NCBI RefSeq assembly: GCF_041296385.1
Contig: NC_091014.1
Span: 14,607,578 to 14,671,577 of the forward strand
Length of the DNA: 64,000 bases
Direction: 5' to 3'
Source: Aphelocoma coerulescens
Lineage: Eukaryota; Chordata; Aves; Passeriformes; Corvidae
A model generated the notes under the pieces. The model made no database searches and was not told the origin of the DNA. It worked only from the letters and a program-made list of their open reading frames with translations. How positions within the stretch are numbered: position 1 is the stretch's first letter; each line of letters begins with the position of its first letter. Below, one piece after another: positions 44,681 through 57,100 of this stretch. Position numbers and translations under genes: made by a program.

Positions 44681-47600
44681 GGGGATTTTTTTTTTCTCTC
44701 TCCTTTTTTTTTTATAATTGTTGATACAACTCAAGTAACTGCAGAAATGAACCAAAGTGCAAAATTAAAAGCAGCAAAACCCATAAGTGTATATTTAGAG
44801 GAAGGCACTGAATTTTTACTTCCTTGATCCAGGAAAGAAGAAGAGTGGTTTTTTATAACACAGTAGGATGAACCTGATGTTTTCCTGGAAGTTTTTGTAT
44901 TTCAGGGGATAACCTGGCATTTGTCAGGGTAATTATAAAAGACATGAGAAATAATCCCTAGAATATCACTATTTTACACTAATGTGGCCAAGTATCTTAA
45001 AAATGGCAAAATTCCATAAAGAGCCACACACAAGCATTTCCCAAAACACGTTCATTCCTCTTGAGTAAAAAGCATGAAAAGAAAGAAGGGTCAAATGGAA
45101 TTCCACCATGTCAAAAAAATGCTTCAAATAGTGCCAATAATTTTCCTAAATGTAAACTGAAGCTTCTGGGTACTTGCCTGCTTCTTTTACAAGGATTTTG
45201 AGATATAAGTATGAAGCTCCAAGGTATCACTGAAGTATCAGAGAGACAGGAAAACAACAGAAGTGTGAATACCCTGCCCTGGTGACAATGTCAGTCTTCA
45301 CATAATTGAGCAGGAAGACCTGGGTTTAACTGTAGTGCCAAGGCCTATTTCTGCAGCTATAAAAGGGGATATTAATGATTTAGGGTATTATACTTGATAA
45401 AAAAAGGAACTGAAGACTTAAGTAGGAATTCATCACTCCTGTAATGACACAATTCCACACGTGTAACCAGCACTTGCCACCTGACACACTGCTACTGCAG
45501 AAAAAATTACAATTTTCAACTCTAAGTCATACATATTTTTCAGCTCAGCAGGGCCAAAAATCCCCAGGCAAAAAAGAAATAACAGAGCTAGCGAATCCTG
45601 GCTACACACTTTTTTGAGTGACAGCCTACCAAAGAAAAGCAAGGGAAGCTTATGCACAGAAATTTCATGTTCTGCTGGAGGCAATGCCCAGGTAAGTCCA
45701 ACATGAAATGAGAGTTTGAGCTAAACAGCACCTCAAACCTTATGTCCAGAGCTTACACCACAAGGACAGCCCTCACCATCCTTTTGCACCAGCATCTTAC
45801 TGCCCCTGACCAGCATTCCCACCATTTTTGTACTCAGAGGATGGAAATGTATTATCAGCCCTAAACTTAGGTCAGACACATCAGGTGAAATTCTAAAATA
45901 TTTCTAGCAATCAAGCCACGGTACTCTCAAAGGTAAATACTGCCAACAAATCAGAATTTTGTGGGTGATTTTGTATGTGGAGAGAAATCTTTTATTTGGC
46001 TAAATGTACAAATTTACAAACAACTCACCTATTCATTTATTCAAATACATGACTTAAATAATTACACTAGAGATTGTTGCAAGAAAGAGGAAAACTTAGT
46101 ATTGTCATCCTCATGCTTTATACCATGTAACAGACAAGTTTCCCCAAGCAGATCTTTCACATTCAAGACCATCTAATGACACATATTTTTATTTATTTAC
46201 TTATACTTATCAGGTAAAATATTTCACTGTATCTCTATTTCCATCTTTAATTATATTTACATAATAATAACAACAAAAAATGTAATTTATGTACATCACT
46301 GTTTTAAGAACTGTTTCCCCTCATCTATCATAAACCAGAAAAGTGATACTTCTTTAATGCTTTACTTAACCCAAAAATATATAATGGCATTTCTTTTTAC
46401 AGATAAGAAAAGATAAGCCATCCAAGTGTGAGATGGGACTACTGAGCTGGTTCGGAAAAAACAATGCTGTACTATGACTTCAAGAAAACAGGCTATCCTT
46501 TTTAGGTGACATCTTCTTAATCCAGCTTTGTGCAAAACAAGACATCAGATTTTATTCAATATCAAGATCACATATCACTATTTCATTTTATCATTCCCTA
46601 CAAATAACTTAAAGAGAAACAGTATGGCCCAGAATAATAGCTTTGCAGGACTTGCATATAATCTGTTGTTTAAACCTGGCTTTTTCTGTTACTTGGGATC
46701 TAAAACCAGCACCCAGTGAATCAATGTATTTCTTAACAAGCTGTTTTCTAAGCACAGAAATAATGGAATTTTTTTTTCTAAAAATATGCAGGTTTGAATG
46801 CTAAATTGCTCCATTTCTGTTATCCCGAGCTTCTTTGTCTCCCAGCACGCTCATTGTTTCATCCTGTATCCACAGTTCTTTGTCCCTCTCCCCAAAGAGA
46901 CAGGATAAGCTCTGTTTGGTCTGCAGGTAGACATGTGCCAGCTGTCAGTAGTAGCTGCAAATGTGCTACTGCCACATGGAATACTCTTCTCTGGGCCACA
47001 TTATTAAAGCGTCTCCTCACAGTTGCTGATTTTCACAAGACTGCTGAAACTTCAGATTTTTGAACCAAATTAGCAAAGAGCTAAAAATTCTCAGACAAAA
47101 TAGATAATAATCACATAAGGTTTATTGCTATTATTATTTTTATTACTAGTAGCATTACTACAATAATTATAATATTTTAGGAAATCCAAGCTAAAATCTA
47201 TGTATGATTTTTTTTACTTGCTTTTCTCTGTTTGCCACTCCTCATGGGTGTTCCCAGGCATCAAATTTATTCCCTTGGAACATTCTGACAACTTTTCAAA
47301 ATCCAGGTAACCATACAGATCTGCCCAACTAAGGACACTATTTTGTTTTGGAAATTGAATAAGCTTACATTTAAGTTTCAATTGGCTTTACAAAAGCAGC
47401 AAAACTGTCAGTTCAGAGTATTTCCTCATTCCAGACATTCTAGATAAATCAGTTCACCCATTTTTCAGGCATGTTATTTGCCAAAGGTAAGAAAATCTAT
47501 TATTTAGAATGCTGCATGAATAACCACAAGTGATAACCCCTTAAAATGCAGCCGCTAAAGTGAATGTGCAAAATAAATCCTGAAGAGGTCACTTGTTCAT

Positions 47601-50600
47601 GTTTCCCTCATTACATACAATAGCTCCTACAAACAAGAAACCGAACTCTTAACCTTCTACAGAAAAAAACTCAAGAGATAACACTGAAAACCATACCCAA
47701 ATACAAAAGTGGGTTTGTAGGGCATTTTTAATCTGTTCCTCTCCCTTTAAAAAACTCTTCAGTTCTATATTTGCATACAGCTTTTCAGTTCTAAAGTTGG
47801 TTTTCACTTTAACTTGCATCATTTATGACTTCTAACTGTGCAAACTAAAGACACTCAGACATAACTGCACACGAATGAAATAAATGCAAATCAACCTCTG
47901 AGAGTACAAGGGCCAACTGCTTCATATTCTGTCTCTGCATGCACCTCTTGACCATTCATCACTGCAATGAACTTCCCATACTACAAATTATTTCTTTTGG
48001 GTAAACTATTTCTCCATTCATAATTTAACAAATTTCCCATCATTGCTTGGAATGAGAGTTTTTTATGTCTACAATATTAAATGTCTACTATACCAATATA
48101 AATATAAATATAAATATAAATATAAATATAAATATAAATATAAATATAAATATAAATATAAATATAAATATAAATATAAATATAAATATAAATATTTTTT
48201 TCTCAGATAGGCACTTGTGCAGTTTTTTCAAGTTCAGACTTCCCAAGTTTGTTGAAGCATGGTCAGCGTTTCAGATGCTGTGTGAAGAAAGGTGCTTTCC
48301 AAGGCCACACAGCCATTAGAATGCAGATCTTACATTAAAGCATTCCAAGTTCATTCACCCACTGATGCTGTCTCTGTTATAGATTAATGTGGCAGGAATG
48401 GCACAGGTGAAAGAGACAGGTGATTTCCAGTCCAACTACCTACCAAAGTGCATGAACTGCTGTGACAGCACAGCTGTGCAATTCTCTTTTCCCTTCTCCC
48501 ACTTCCAGTGCCTTGAACAACCTGTCATCCAGTGCGGGTGCTTCCAACTTTCCATGCATCTTCTCAGAAGCATACACATACCATATTTTAGAAAAACTTT
48601 TGGAAAAAAAAAGAAAAGTGTAGGTGCTGACCAGCTGAAGATACAGGATATTTTTCCTATGAGGCATTCTAATTACTCTCTATAATTACTTCTACAAGCT
48701 CATTGGGGAAAAAAATCTCATTAAAATAAGGCATAGCTCAGGACAATTCTTGTGAGTTTTAACATGGACAGTAAGCAAACAAACCAAGATGATTAAAAGT
48801 CCAACTTAAAGCAAGTCCATACAAATGAATCAGTTTTACCTGAAGACATTTAACTATTATAAATGCAACAGGATGTCTCTGAGAAGAAGCATGCAGTAAG
48901 TATCTTTCCAAGGTATCAAATGTTTCATGTGTATCAGTAATTTTTAGTTTAAACCACAAGAGTCAATTGGAGCATAGGTAAAACATTAGGATGATTATTT
49001 CCTACCAGGATTTAGCTGGCTTTTCATAGTCCTAGAACCTGCTTTCATCCATGCTTGGTGTAACATTTCACTTCAGGTGGGAAGAATGAATAGGACATAT
49101 GTTTGTCAGCCCTTGGTCAGCCAAAAATGACTACAAAGAGTAAGCTTGGAAGCTAACAGGAAGAAGAGAACAATTTTAAGACAAGGATTTCAAAGTGGGT
49201 TATTTATAGAGTCAACACTCAATTATCCACGGTCAGATTATCTGTACCAGAGATGCAGAAACAAATCAGCTCCAGCTGGGCTCATTAGCAGAGGTGCAGC
49301 TCGGTGCAAATGTTCCTACACTTCCAGGGACATTGTGGGTTCAAAAATTATGCAGCATCTTTTTTTCAGCGTAAGGCTGAAGCCCGTTTTTCAATCTAAA
49401 TTAGTCACTTCAGTTGTTTCTGTATAGCATTTCCAAAGGAAAGAGCACTGGGGAAAATGGCAAAGACTTCAGATGAAGCCACCACTTGGCAGTGTTACCC
49501 CCACGCTCTGGGTCCCAAGAAATTTTATTAACTCAGGCACAGCGTCAAGCCTGAGCTGGCTGTGTGCATTCCTGCATTCTGTGTCAGGGCTGCAGCCTCC
49601 GCCAGGGAGCTGGGTGCAGACAAGCACCAGATACTTGTGACAAGGCAGGAGCCAGGCACCAGCCAGCATGGCAAACAGCAGGCACCTCAAATACAGCTGG
49701 GGTGGCCTCCATGCAGAGGGACTGAGCTGTGAGATCACTTGAGATTACAACTTAAAGTTAAGTAATTTAAACCAGGTATTCTAAATAAGAGAAAAATTAA
49801 AACAAGTACTTTTCTAATGTCAAGAAAAACACGGCCACAGCGATATTAACCCAGCTTGAAGCTGTTTTCCTGGCCACAATGCCAAAAGTGAAATTGACAG
49901 TGAAATACAAAGGTAGATTAAAAAAAAAAGGAAGGAAATGGAAAAAATCCAACATTACATTTCTTACCTACCAATTGCTTCCTCTGAATGAGACTATCTG
50001 TGTTCTTGCTCAAGGACTGAAACCCTTCTCCATCTGTCAGGAGACAGCAAACTCCAGAAGAGACTATGATCTTCTGGAAGTTGTCCCTTCTCATCAAATT
50101 CATGTTCTATAGTTGAAAGAAATCCTACTGTTTAGAGATAATAAGAGATACTTCTAAATTGGAGGAATTTGAGATTTAATTTATTTTTTTCCAGCAATGG
50201 GAGTCACTTGACCAAAGAGGCAGGGAAAGGACAACAAGGAGGATACTGGCATGATGAATCTCAGCTATAATCAACTGACCCCAGCTTGATTACAGAGGAG
50301 GAACTAAACTCTGTATTTGGCAAATGGATCACAGAACAAGTCTTTTCTAAAGCTTTTTGCTGAGTCTGCCAATTGTTAGCTAGACAGTACAGCAGATTTA
50401 ACCAGCAATGGCTAACAAGTGAACCAAAACTAACCATGCCTGAGCTATCATCCCTGGGATTTGTCTACTGTATCTAAATACTGAGAGAAACAGGTTTATT
50501 TACACTGAACAGCTCAAGTAGTTTCAAATGATAGCTAGAAATGGAGGGTCACAGAGTGCAGGATGAGATAGAGGAAGAGGCCAGAAGATCATTGTAACAC

Positions 50601-53499
50601 TTGAGGAAATCTGCAGGTCCTAAATCGATGACCTCATTACTCCCCTCCTTTCCTGCTCCCTAGTCCTAAAATGCCTTGACTTCCCAAGTCGCTTAAGGTC
50701 TGAAAAAAAAGTAATTCAAGGAAAAAAACCGCTTCAAAAGCAAATTCACTATGATAGATATTACTTAGTAGAGAACTCTGGAAGTTTTAGTTGCTCTTAT
50801 TTCTCCTTACATTTCAGATTCCTAAATGCCTACTGCCTAAAAGGTGATAGTAGTGGCAGTTACAAAAGGTCTGCTGTCAGTCTTTGCTGTTTTACCTAAG
50901 GACATGAAGTCTATTCTCAGTATTAGGGACTAACATATTTTGGAAGGTGTAACATTCAGCAAATAAAACCAGAGAACAGATCTGCTGTACAATATTTGCA
51001 AGTTTCATGTATGTTATTTATCTTAGAATACACACTAATGAGGACAGCAGCACAAGCACTAGAAGGGGAAAGACTCAATTACTGTAAACAACTGGGAACA
51101 AAAGACTGTTAAACATTCAACAATCACATCAACAGGTTTAAAAGTCTTTACCACTTGTTTACTGTAACAAGATTAGGTCAACACTCCCCTCTGCCTCTTA
51201 GCCCCACCAAAACAGGGGCTAGAGGGGAGACCATAAAAATAAAACGACTGCACTAACTCTTTCACTCACTGAAGAAACTCCCTGCCCTGCTCAAAGTATC
51301 GGAAAGATACCGAAGTATCAGGGGCTACTGCTGCAGTAAATTTCAGCCTGTAACTTCCAGCTAATTGGCTGCACATCTGTCAAGCACATACATGCAAACC
51401 ACACTTACATAAACTTTCTGCTCCCTTACTGCTCCTCCCACGCCAAGATATCAATTCTAGCCAAGAACTTGATTAGCAACAGACTATGAAACACTTTCAG
51501 AGAACATCAGAGGTGGCACTTAAAAAAGGACAGTGAACTTTTATGGCCTGAAGGCCCCAGAACAAAGTGTGGCAGCTGGCACAGGGCATTGCATGTTATA
51601 GCTGCAGTCGTACCATGAATCAAAAAGAGATGCAATTTCTTTTTCTGCTCTTCTTCCCTTTAAAAACATTCCTGGCACACCTTTGGCTTCAACCTGGTAT
51701 TAACCCATGGCTGAATTACAGTGTATGGATGGAGACCGGGTACATTGTATAACATAACCTTGAGTCTTTCAGCAATTGCTTCCTAGAATAGGCTGCTCTC
51801 ACCTTGCAAGTACAGTGGGTATTGTTGTCTCCAGATGTAGCCTCATAGGTTCACTATACTGAAATAGGCCTGCTGAGCCCTCTTTCACAAGGAATCTTGA
51901 TTCATCCTGTATCAGGGACCTCTCTCTTGTTAGCAATTTTATGCCAATTTATGAGTTACAATTATTACATGCTCCCCCACCCCTTCCTGGCTAACTGTAA
52001 AATTACTAAACACCAGAGCTACATGGACTACTTTTGTATTATTTTGTATGGCTTCTGTCTTCCTCTTTGTAATTACCTGTCAAAATCTGGTACACAGTGA
52101 GTTTTAAACAAATCATTCTGTGCTGGTTTTCTATTTTAATTAAATATAAAGCAACACTAGATAGATACCTCGGGACATTCCTCGCTTTACAGAAATCAGA
52201 GCTCTTTTAACAGCCAAGTATTTCACAGACTTAGACACCTCTATCAGATAACATTGGTTTCAAGTAAACAAGTAGGTTTTTTTTTTCCCTCTGAAAACTC
52301 TAAGGAAGTTTTCTAGTGTCACTTAGATTTATAACCATTTAGAAAAATGTAACAGAGATACAGAACTTTACATTTTTCTCCTTTTAAGTTCATTAGGACA
52401 AATAGAGGGAGGCTGTAATCCATGCACACAGCAAGTAATCCAGCTGTAATTCATACTACAGCACAGCAGAGGTAAAGCGGTAATGCCGACATTAAACCTG
52501 ATACTATTTAGCCCTTAAAGCTTGCAGGTAATCCCTCTCTTTCCAAGAACTCTACACTGAGAGAAATCAGATATATTTAAAGAATAATTCAGTATCATGA
52601 AAGCAGTCACTTCCTTTTAAATTAAGCCTAGACATCTAGAGCCATATTGAGGCTTCCAAAAGCAAACACTCAGCAACTGCCTTGTTCATGATTTTAAAAG
52701 CTCTATGGAATACATATAAAAGAGAGCATAAAAAAGTTGACAGCTGCCAATTCAAGAGTCAGCAGTTTCCCACTATAGTAGCACGTTTTGTTTAAACTAC
52801 TTTGGTACCACTGTCATGTTACTAATCAAATTTCTAAAAAAACCCCGTGAATTACATATTTCTAAAACACTACCTATTACCAATGTAATCAGACATAGTT
52901 TGCATTATTTTTTAAAGCACATTGTCACATGTGAAATATACCCAAAAAAAGGCAAAACAAAACCCAGAACATAAAAACACATCACATACTTAAGGGAGAA
53001 ATCAAGGTGACTTCTTGAAAATATGGGTCTTGCTAAGTTTCTAGTTACCTGCATCCATTTTTCTTTAACCTGTCTGAAACTGCTGCAAACAGAGCTTAGT
53101 GTCTGCTCTCAAGCTAAAAATCTTTGCAATAATTGGTGTTAGATTTGTGCAGATAAAAATAAAAATCACAGACTGTATTAGATGCCAAGACTGTAAGCAA
53201 CACGAACTATCATATCTGCACAACAGCATGCTGATATAGTTGGGAAAAAAAAGTAAAAATAATCACAGTACAGATAACCAAGGGTCAAAGTTCTGGTTAT
53301 GTATGAAGTTTCAGTATTGGCACTTCCTGTTCTGAGTCTAAAATACTCATAATTAAATCTATTTTGTCCTTCTTTGCTAAAGTAATGAGCTGCTACTCTC
53401 TCCCCACCTTCATAGATCTGTACCTGATTTTCTCACTTACATTACTGTGAACCATTAGGCCAGTTTTAAAAGGTCTTCGGTCCACAAGAGGCATTGCCA
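44681..53499 (-). other. ATXN7L1: ATXN7L1 intron, part 2
   Basis: AT-rich intron sequence with the hexanucleotide repeat at 48095-48195. No exon matching the expected N-terminal zinc finger (an AHDDFY…C-X2-C pattern) was seen on the minus strand. Confidence 0.6.
48095..48195 (+). repeat. (AATATA)n hexanucleotide repeat, about 17 copies
   Basis: About 101 bases of uninterrupted AATATA units (equally readable as TATAAA). It gives a false Asn-Ile repeat in a plus-strand frame. Confidence 0.97.
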
Positions 53500-54180
53500 C
53501 AATCAGTCACGCAGGCCAGGGCTGTGCTCAGGCTTCCTGCACAAGGCGCAGCCCAGGAGCACCCTCCCGGAGCGGGGCGGGAGTTGGACGGCATCCTTGC
53601 ACCCTGGAACGCCTTCGCTACTTCGGGCACCGTAGGTGTTGCCGACAGCCCTTAAACACGTGTCACCTCCCTCCGCACCGCGCAGGTATGTGAGGCTGGG
53701 GATGTTTTTCTCCAGCAACAGCTGTGTCCTACAACCTCCTGCGGCTCCTGCACCAGGTTTCTCACGCCGCTCGATCACAGTAGCAACAAAGCAAGGCAGG
53801 ATCTGTAGCCATCCTGACTCACATTCAGCCTCCCGCTGCAAAACCCACCAGCAGCACCTTCCCCTGGCGCGCTGACAGCTTCGCCGGCGGGGCTCCGGGC
53901 CGTCCTTCGGCGGGGGCCGCCGGGCCGCAGGCGCCGTCAGCGGCCGGGAGGCTGCCGGGAGCGGCGGGCCGGGAGGAGGAGAGCGGCGGGCCGGGAGGAA
54001 GCGAGCAGAAGGCCGGGAGGGGGAGAGCAGCGGGCCCGGAGCTCCCCCTCCCGGACCCGCCACCCGTCTTTCGGCTCCGTACCGTCCCTAAGCACGCGCC
54101 GAGCAGGAAAAGCCCCAACAGCGAAAAGCTCAGGATCGGCAGAGTTAAATGCAAAACTCGTTTCACTTATCACACGGTTT
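53500..54180. promoter_or_regulatory. CpG island, probable internal promoter of ATXN7L1
   Basis: The densest CpG region of the window. About 53860-54080 is almost pure G/C with repeated ggccggga, gcggcgg and cgccg words, flanked by moderately CpG-rich shoulders. On the minus strand, good donor words follow at 53823 (GTGAGTCAG) and 53441 (GTAAGTGAG), so a noncoding first exon could splice to the exon at 37854. On the plus strand CAG|GTATGTGAGG at 53685/53686 could serve a divergent transcript. Open frames over the island (for example 53503-54063) are the usual GC artefact. That it is a promoter is inferred from composition. Confidence 0.7.
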
Positions 54181-57100
54181 TTCTCCTGAAAACTTGTCAA
54201 ACTTCTAATTTACTTTTGGAAGGCTTAGGGAGAACCAGTCCCTCGACCAATACTGCCACAGCTTCAGCCGCTGCCGGCAAGGATACACACGCTGTCCACG
54301 TGAGCTCCAAACTCAGGTTCCGAACGCCACACAGTAATGTATGGTAACTGGTAACAAAAAATTAAGCTTCTGAGGATCTGATTATCTTTGATTTTTACAC
54401 AGTGGAGTACAAGCGGACCTAGGATTAAGATCCTGTTACAGTCAGCTGCTGGATAAACACAAGGTCTTTATCACCTATTTTTCTTCTTACAAGTACTTCA
54501 TACTCACAAGTATGCAGATATCACAGCTATGGTGTCACCACCCAAAATAAGAGGTTCAGTCAACAAGCTGAGCTTTGCTGTGGCACAGCTCTACGTGTTA
54601 AAGCATCTCTGTGCCAAACCCTCAGCCAGCTGACTGCTGCTGGAAATGGTGGGTTCCATGTTAACCAGAAATACTTCCATTGGCATAACTCTCAAGATTT
54701 GCAATGACAGTATGTTTAATGTTTACCTGATACCATTACAAGTAATTCATTTCAATTATATTTAAAAGGGCAGCCACTCAGCTCTTCTCACATACATGCA
54801 ACTCCTCTTGCAGCCAAGTAGTTGTTGGATTGTCCACTGAACCCAGCCAAACCCAGCAACTTGCAGCACACCAGCATGGGACCTCAGTTTAAATGCAAAT
54901 TTATTCTCACAGCTGTGTCCAACACAAAACACACCAACAAATGCAAGCTCACACTGCAAGATATTTTACAATGTTTTAGGATTAAATTCCATATATTTGA
55001 ACACATACATGGAGTGGTGTTCCTCAGGAAATTAAGCTGGAAGATGTCCTCTGGAATGCTGCATTCCCTGGCTGCACACCCTCCTGACTATGCAGGGATC
55101 CCAGTGGGGCAGCAACAGGGATGGCCCCAATTTATTAAAGTTTCTATCTTAATCACAGAATCTTCTGCCTGAGGCCTTGGAAGAAGACAGGGAGTGTGAA
55201 AACAGAACCAGAATTCTCAAAGATTAGTTACAGTAAGTAAGCTCTTCAGAGGGCAGTATGGGTCCTTCTGGCAGTGATTTCAATTGGACAGAAGAGAGAA
55301 CTGGATTCAAGACATCCTGACCCACTGGACCCAAAAACAGAGCCCAGAAATTTAGTCAACAGATCTTTGAAGGTGCATAACCAGTTGGTTTGTGGCTTTG
55401 TTTGTTTGTTTGCTTTGTTTTAAATTTAACTTGAACATAGGAGGTGAAGTGAAAAATAAAACACTGTATGTTTGAGACATAAGTCTACCTAAATAAAATA
55501 GCCCTGAATGCTTCTGGGATTCCTGTGTAGGAAATAATTCACTGCAAGTATACATGCCTCACAGAAGAGGCAACCACTGAAGCCAAGGAATAATGAGACA
55601 CAATAAAATATGGAAGTATAAATAAGCAGAAGAGAAACAATAGTAGGTATAAAAATAATTGGCAAGTAATATCAACATGCAAATAAATAAGACAAATAGG
55701 TTAAAAGTTTACAGCTGACTGGAAAAAAACCCCCAGCAAAAATGTATGCTTGTAAAAAGCTCCAGCTAAGCTGAGAAATAGAAGGCTGAAAGAAACTACT
55801 GGTTGTGTTGTGTAACTCCATCACTTTATGGCAAGGACATTACACACTAATACCTATTTGTACATCTCAGATTCATGCCTGTGGAGCAGCTGTCAAAGCA
55901 TGTTGTAACACATAATCCTGGGGATCCACGGGGCTGCAAGGCTGCTGCAAAGTGAATGGTGATTGCTGCCTCACGTAGCATGTGATAAAGGTCATATCAC
56001 AGGCCTTGAATGGCCATAAAGCATTGAGTGATCGTGAATATTTAAAATATACCACGGTAATGTTAAGGAAAGGTTAACTTCTACAAAGAAACAAAACAAC
56101 ACATCAGTATTTGAGGGGGGGTGGGGAATATGCATAGTAACCATGCAAACAATCTAGCAGAAGTAAATTGAAAGTGATGCTTTCACTATCTGAAAATAAA
56201 AATTCATCTGAAAACCAAGGATGATGTTAGCTTTCGTTTAAGGCACAATCAGGATGTTGACAGTTTTCTGTATCTTAATATTGGGCATCTCAAGTGATCC
56301 ATCAATAAATCACCTAAACCAAGTATTTCAGGAAGTGATAACCAATACTTTAGTTTTCAATCTAAAAAGGGAAATTTATCAACAATATTAAGACATTTAT
56401 TTAAATAGGAAAGGTCTTCTACAGTTGAGCTGAAGACCACAGACAGTTACTTTATAGACTAACTTCTGTAAGCAGTTTTCTTTATACAATGTGATACCAA
56501 CAGAGACAGTTTGTGCTAATTCACAGACAAGTTCTACATTCAATCATATTGAGAAAACTGCACAGTAAATAATTATTTTCTAACTCTAGATTCTTAATAC
56601 AGAATTTTTTGCACAGAACCCACAATCTGCAAAAAGGCTAAGAACAAAACTAGTCAATAGTTAAAAGAACTATTCATTGCAGGTGATATGGGGGAAAGGA
56701 TTTTTTTTTTGGTAAAGGATCACTTTCTTTGCTCATCTTGCAAGCTTTAATTAAGTGGCTATGAAATAAGGAGTAGCTAAGAACGATTCTTTTGTAACCT
56801 GATGTTTTCAGGCTATCAATGTGTTTCTAGTTATAGTAATAATACATAAAAAAACATTAATGAGACTGCCTATTTAGCAAAGCCTAGATACAGACATTAA
56901 CTTGCCTGATGTCAGCAAGAAGTTAGGATATCAGGGTGTTTTTAAGCCTATCTTGAAAAGAAAACATCTAATCTCTGTAGTAAGTTTTGGACTGACAAAA
57001 TTGGGTTTGTCTCTATTGAAGAAAAAAAAGTGACATGCAAGCAGCAGTTTATGGAGACTCTTATGCTGTGCATCAGAATACTTCCATAGAATTTTCAACA

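Noticed and set aside
48065..48319. Plus-strand frame with repeating Asn-Ile
   Set aside because: It is the translation of a hexanucleotide microsatellite, not a protein.
53503..54063. 186-codon minus-strand frame over the CpG island
   Set aside because: Long Pro/Arg/Ala-rich frames arise by chance in CpG islands because stop codons are AT-rich; no domain is visible.
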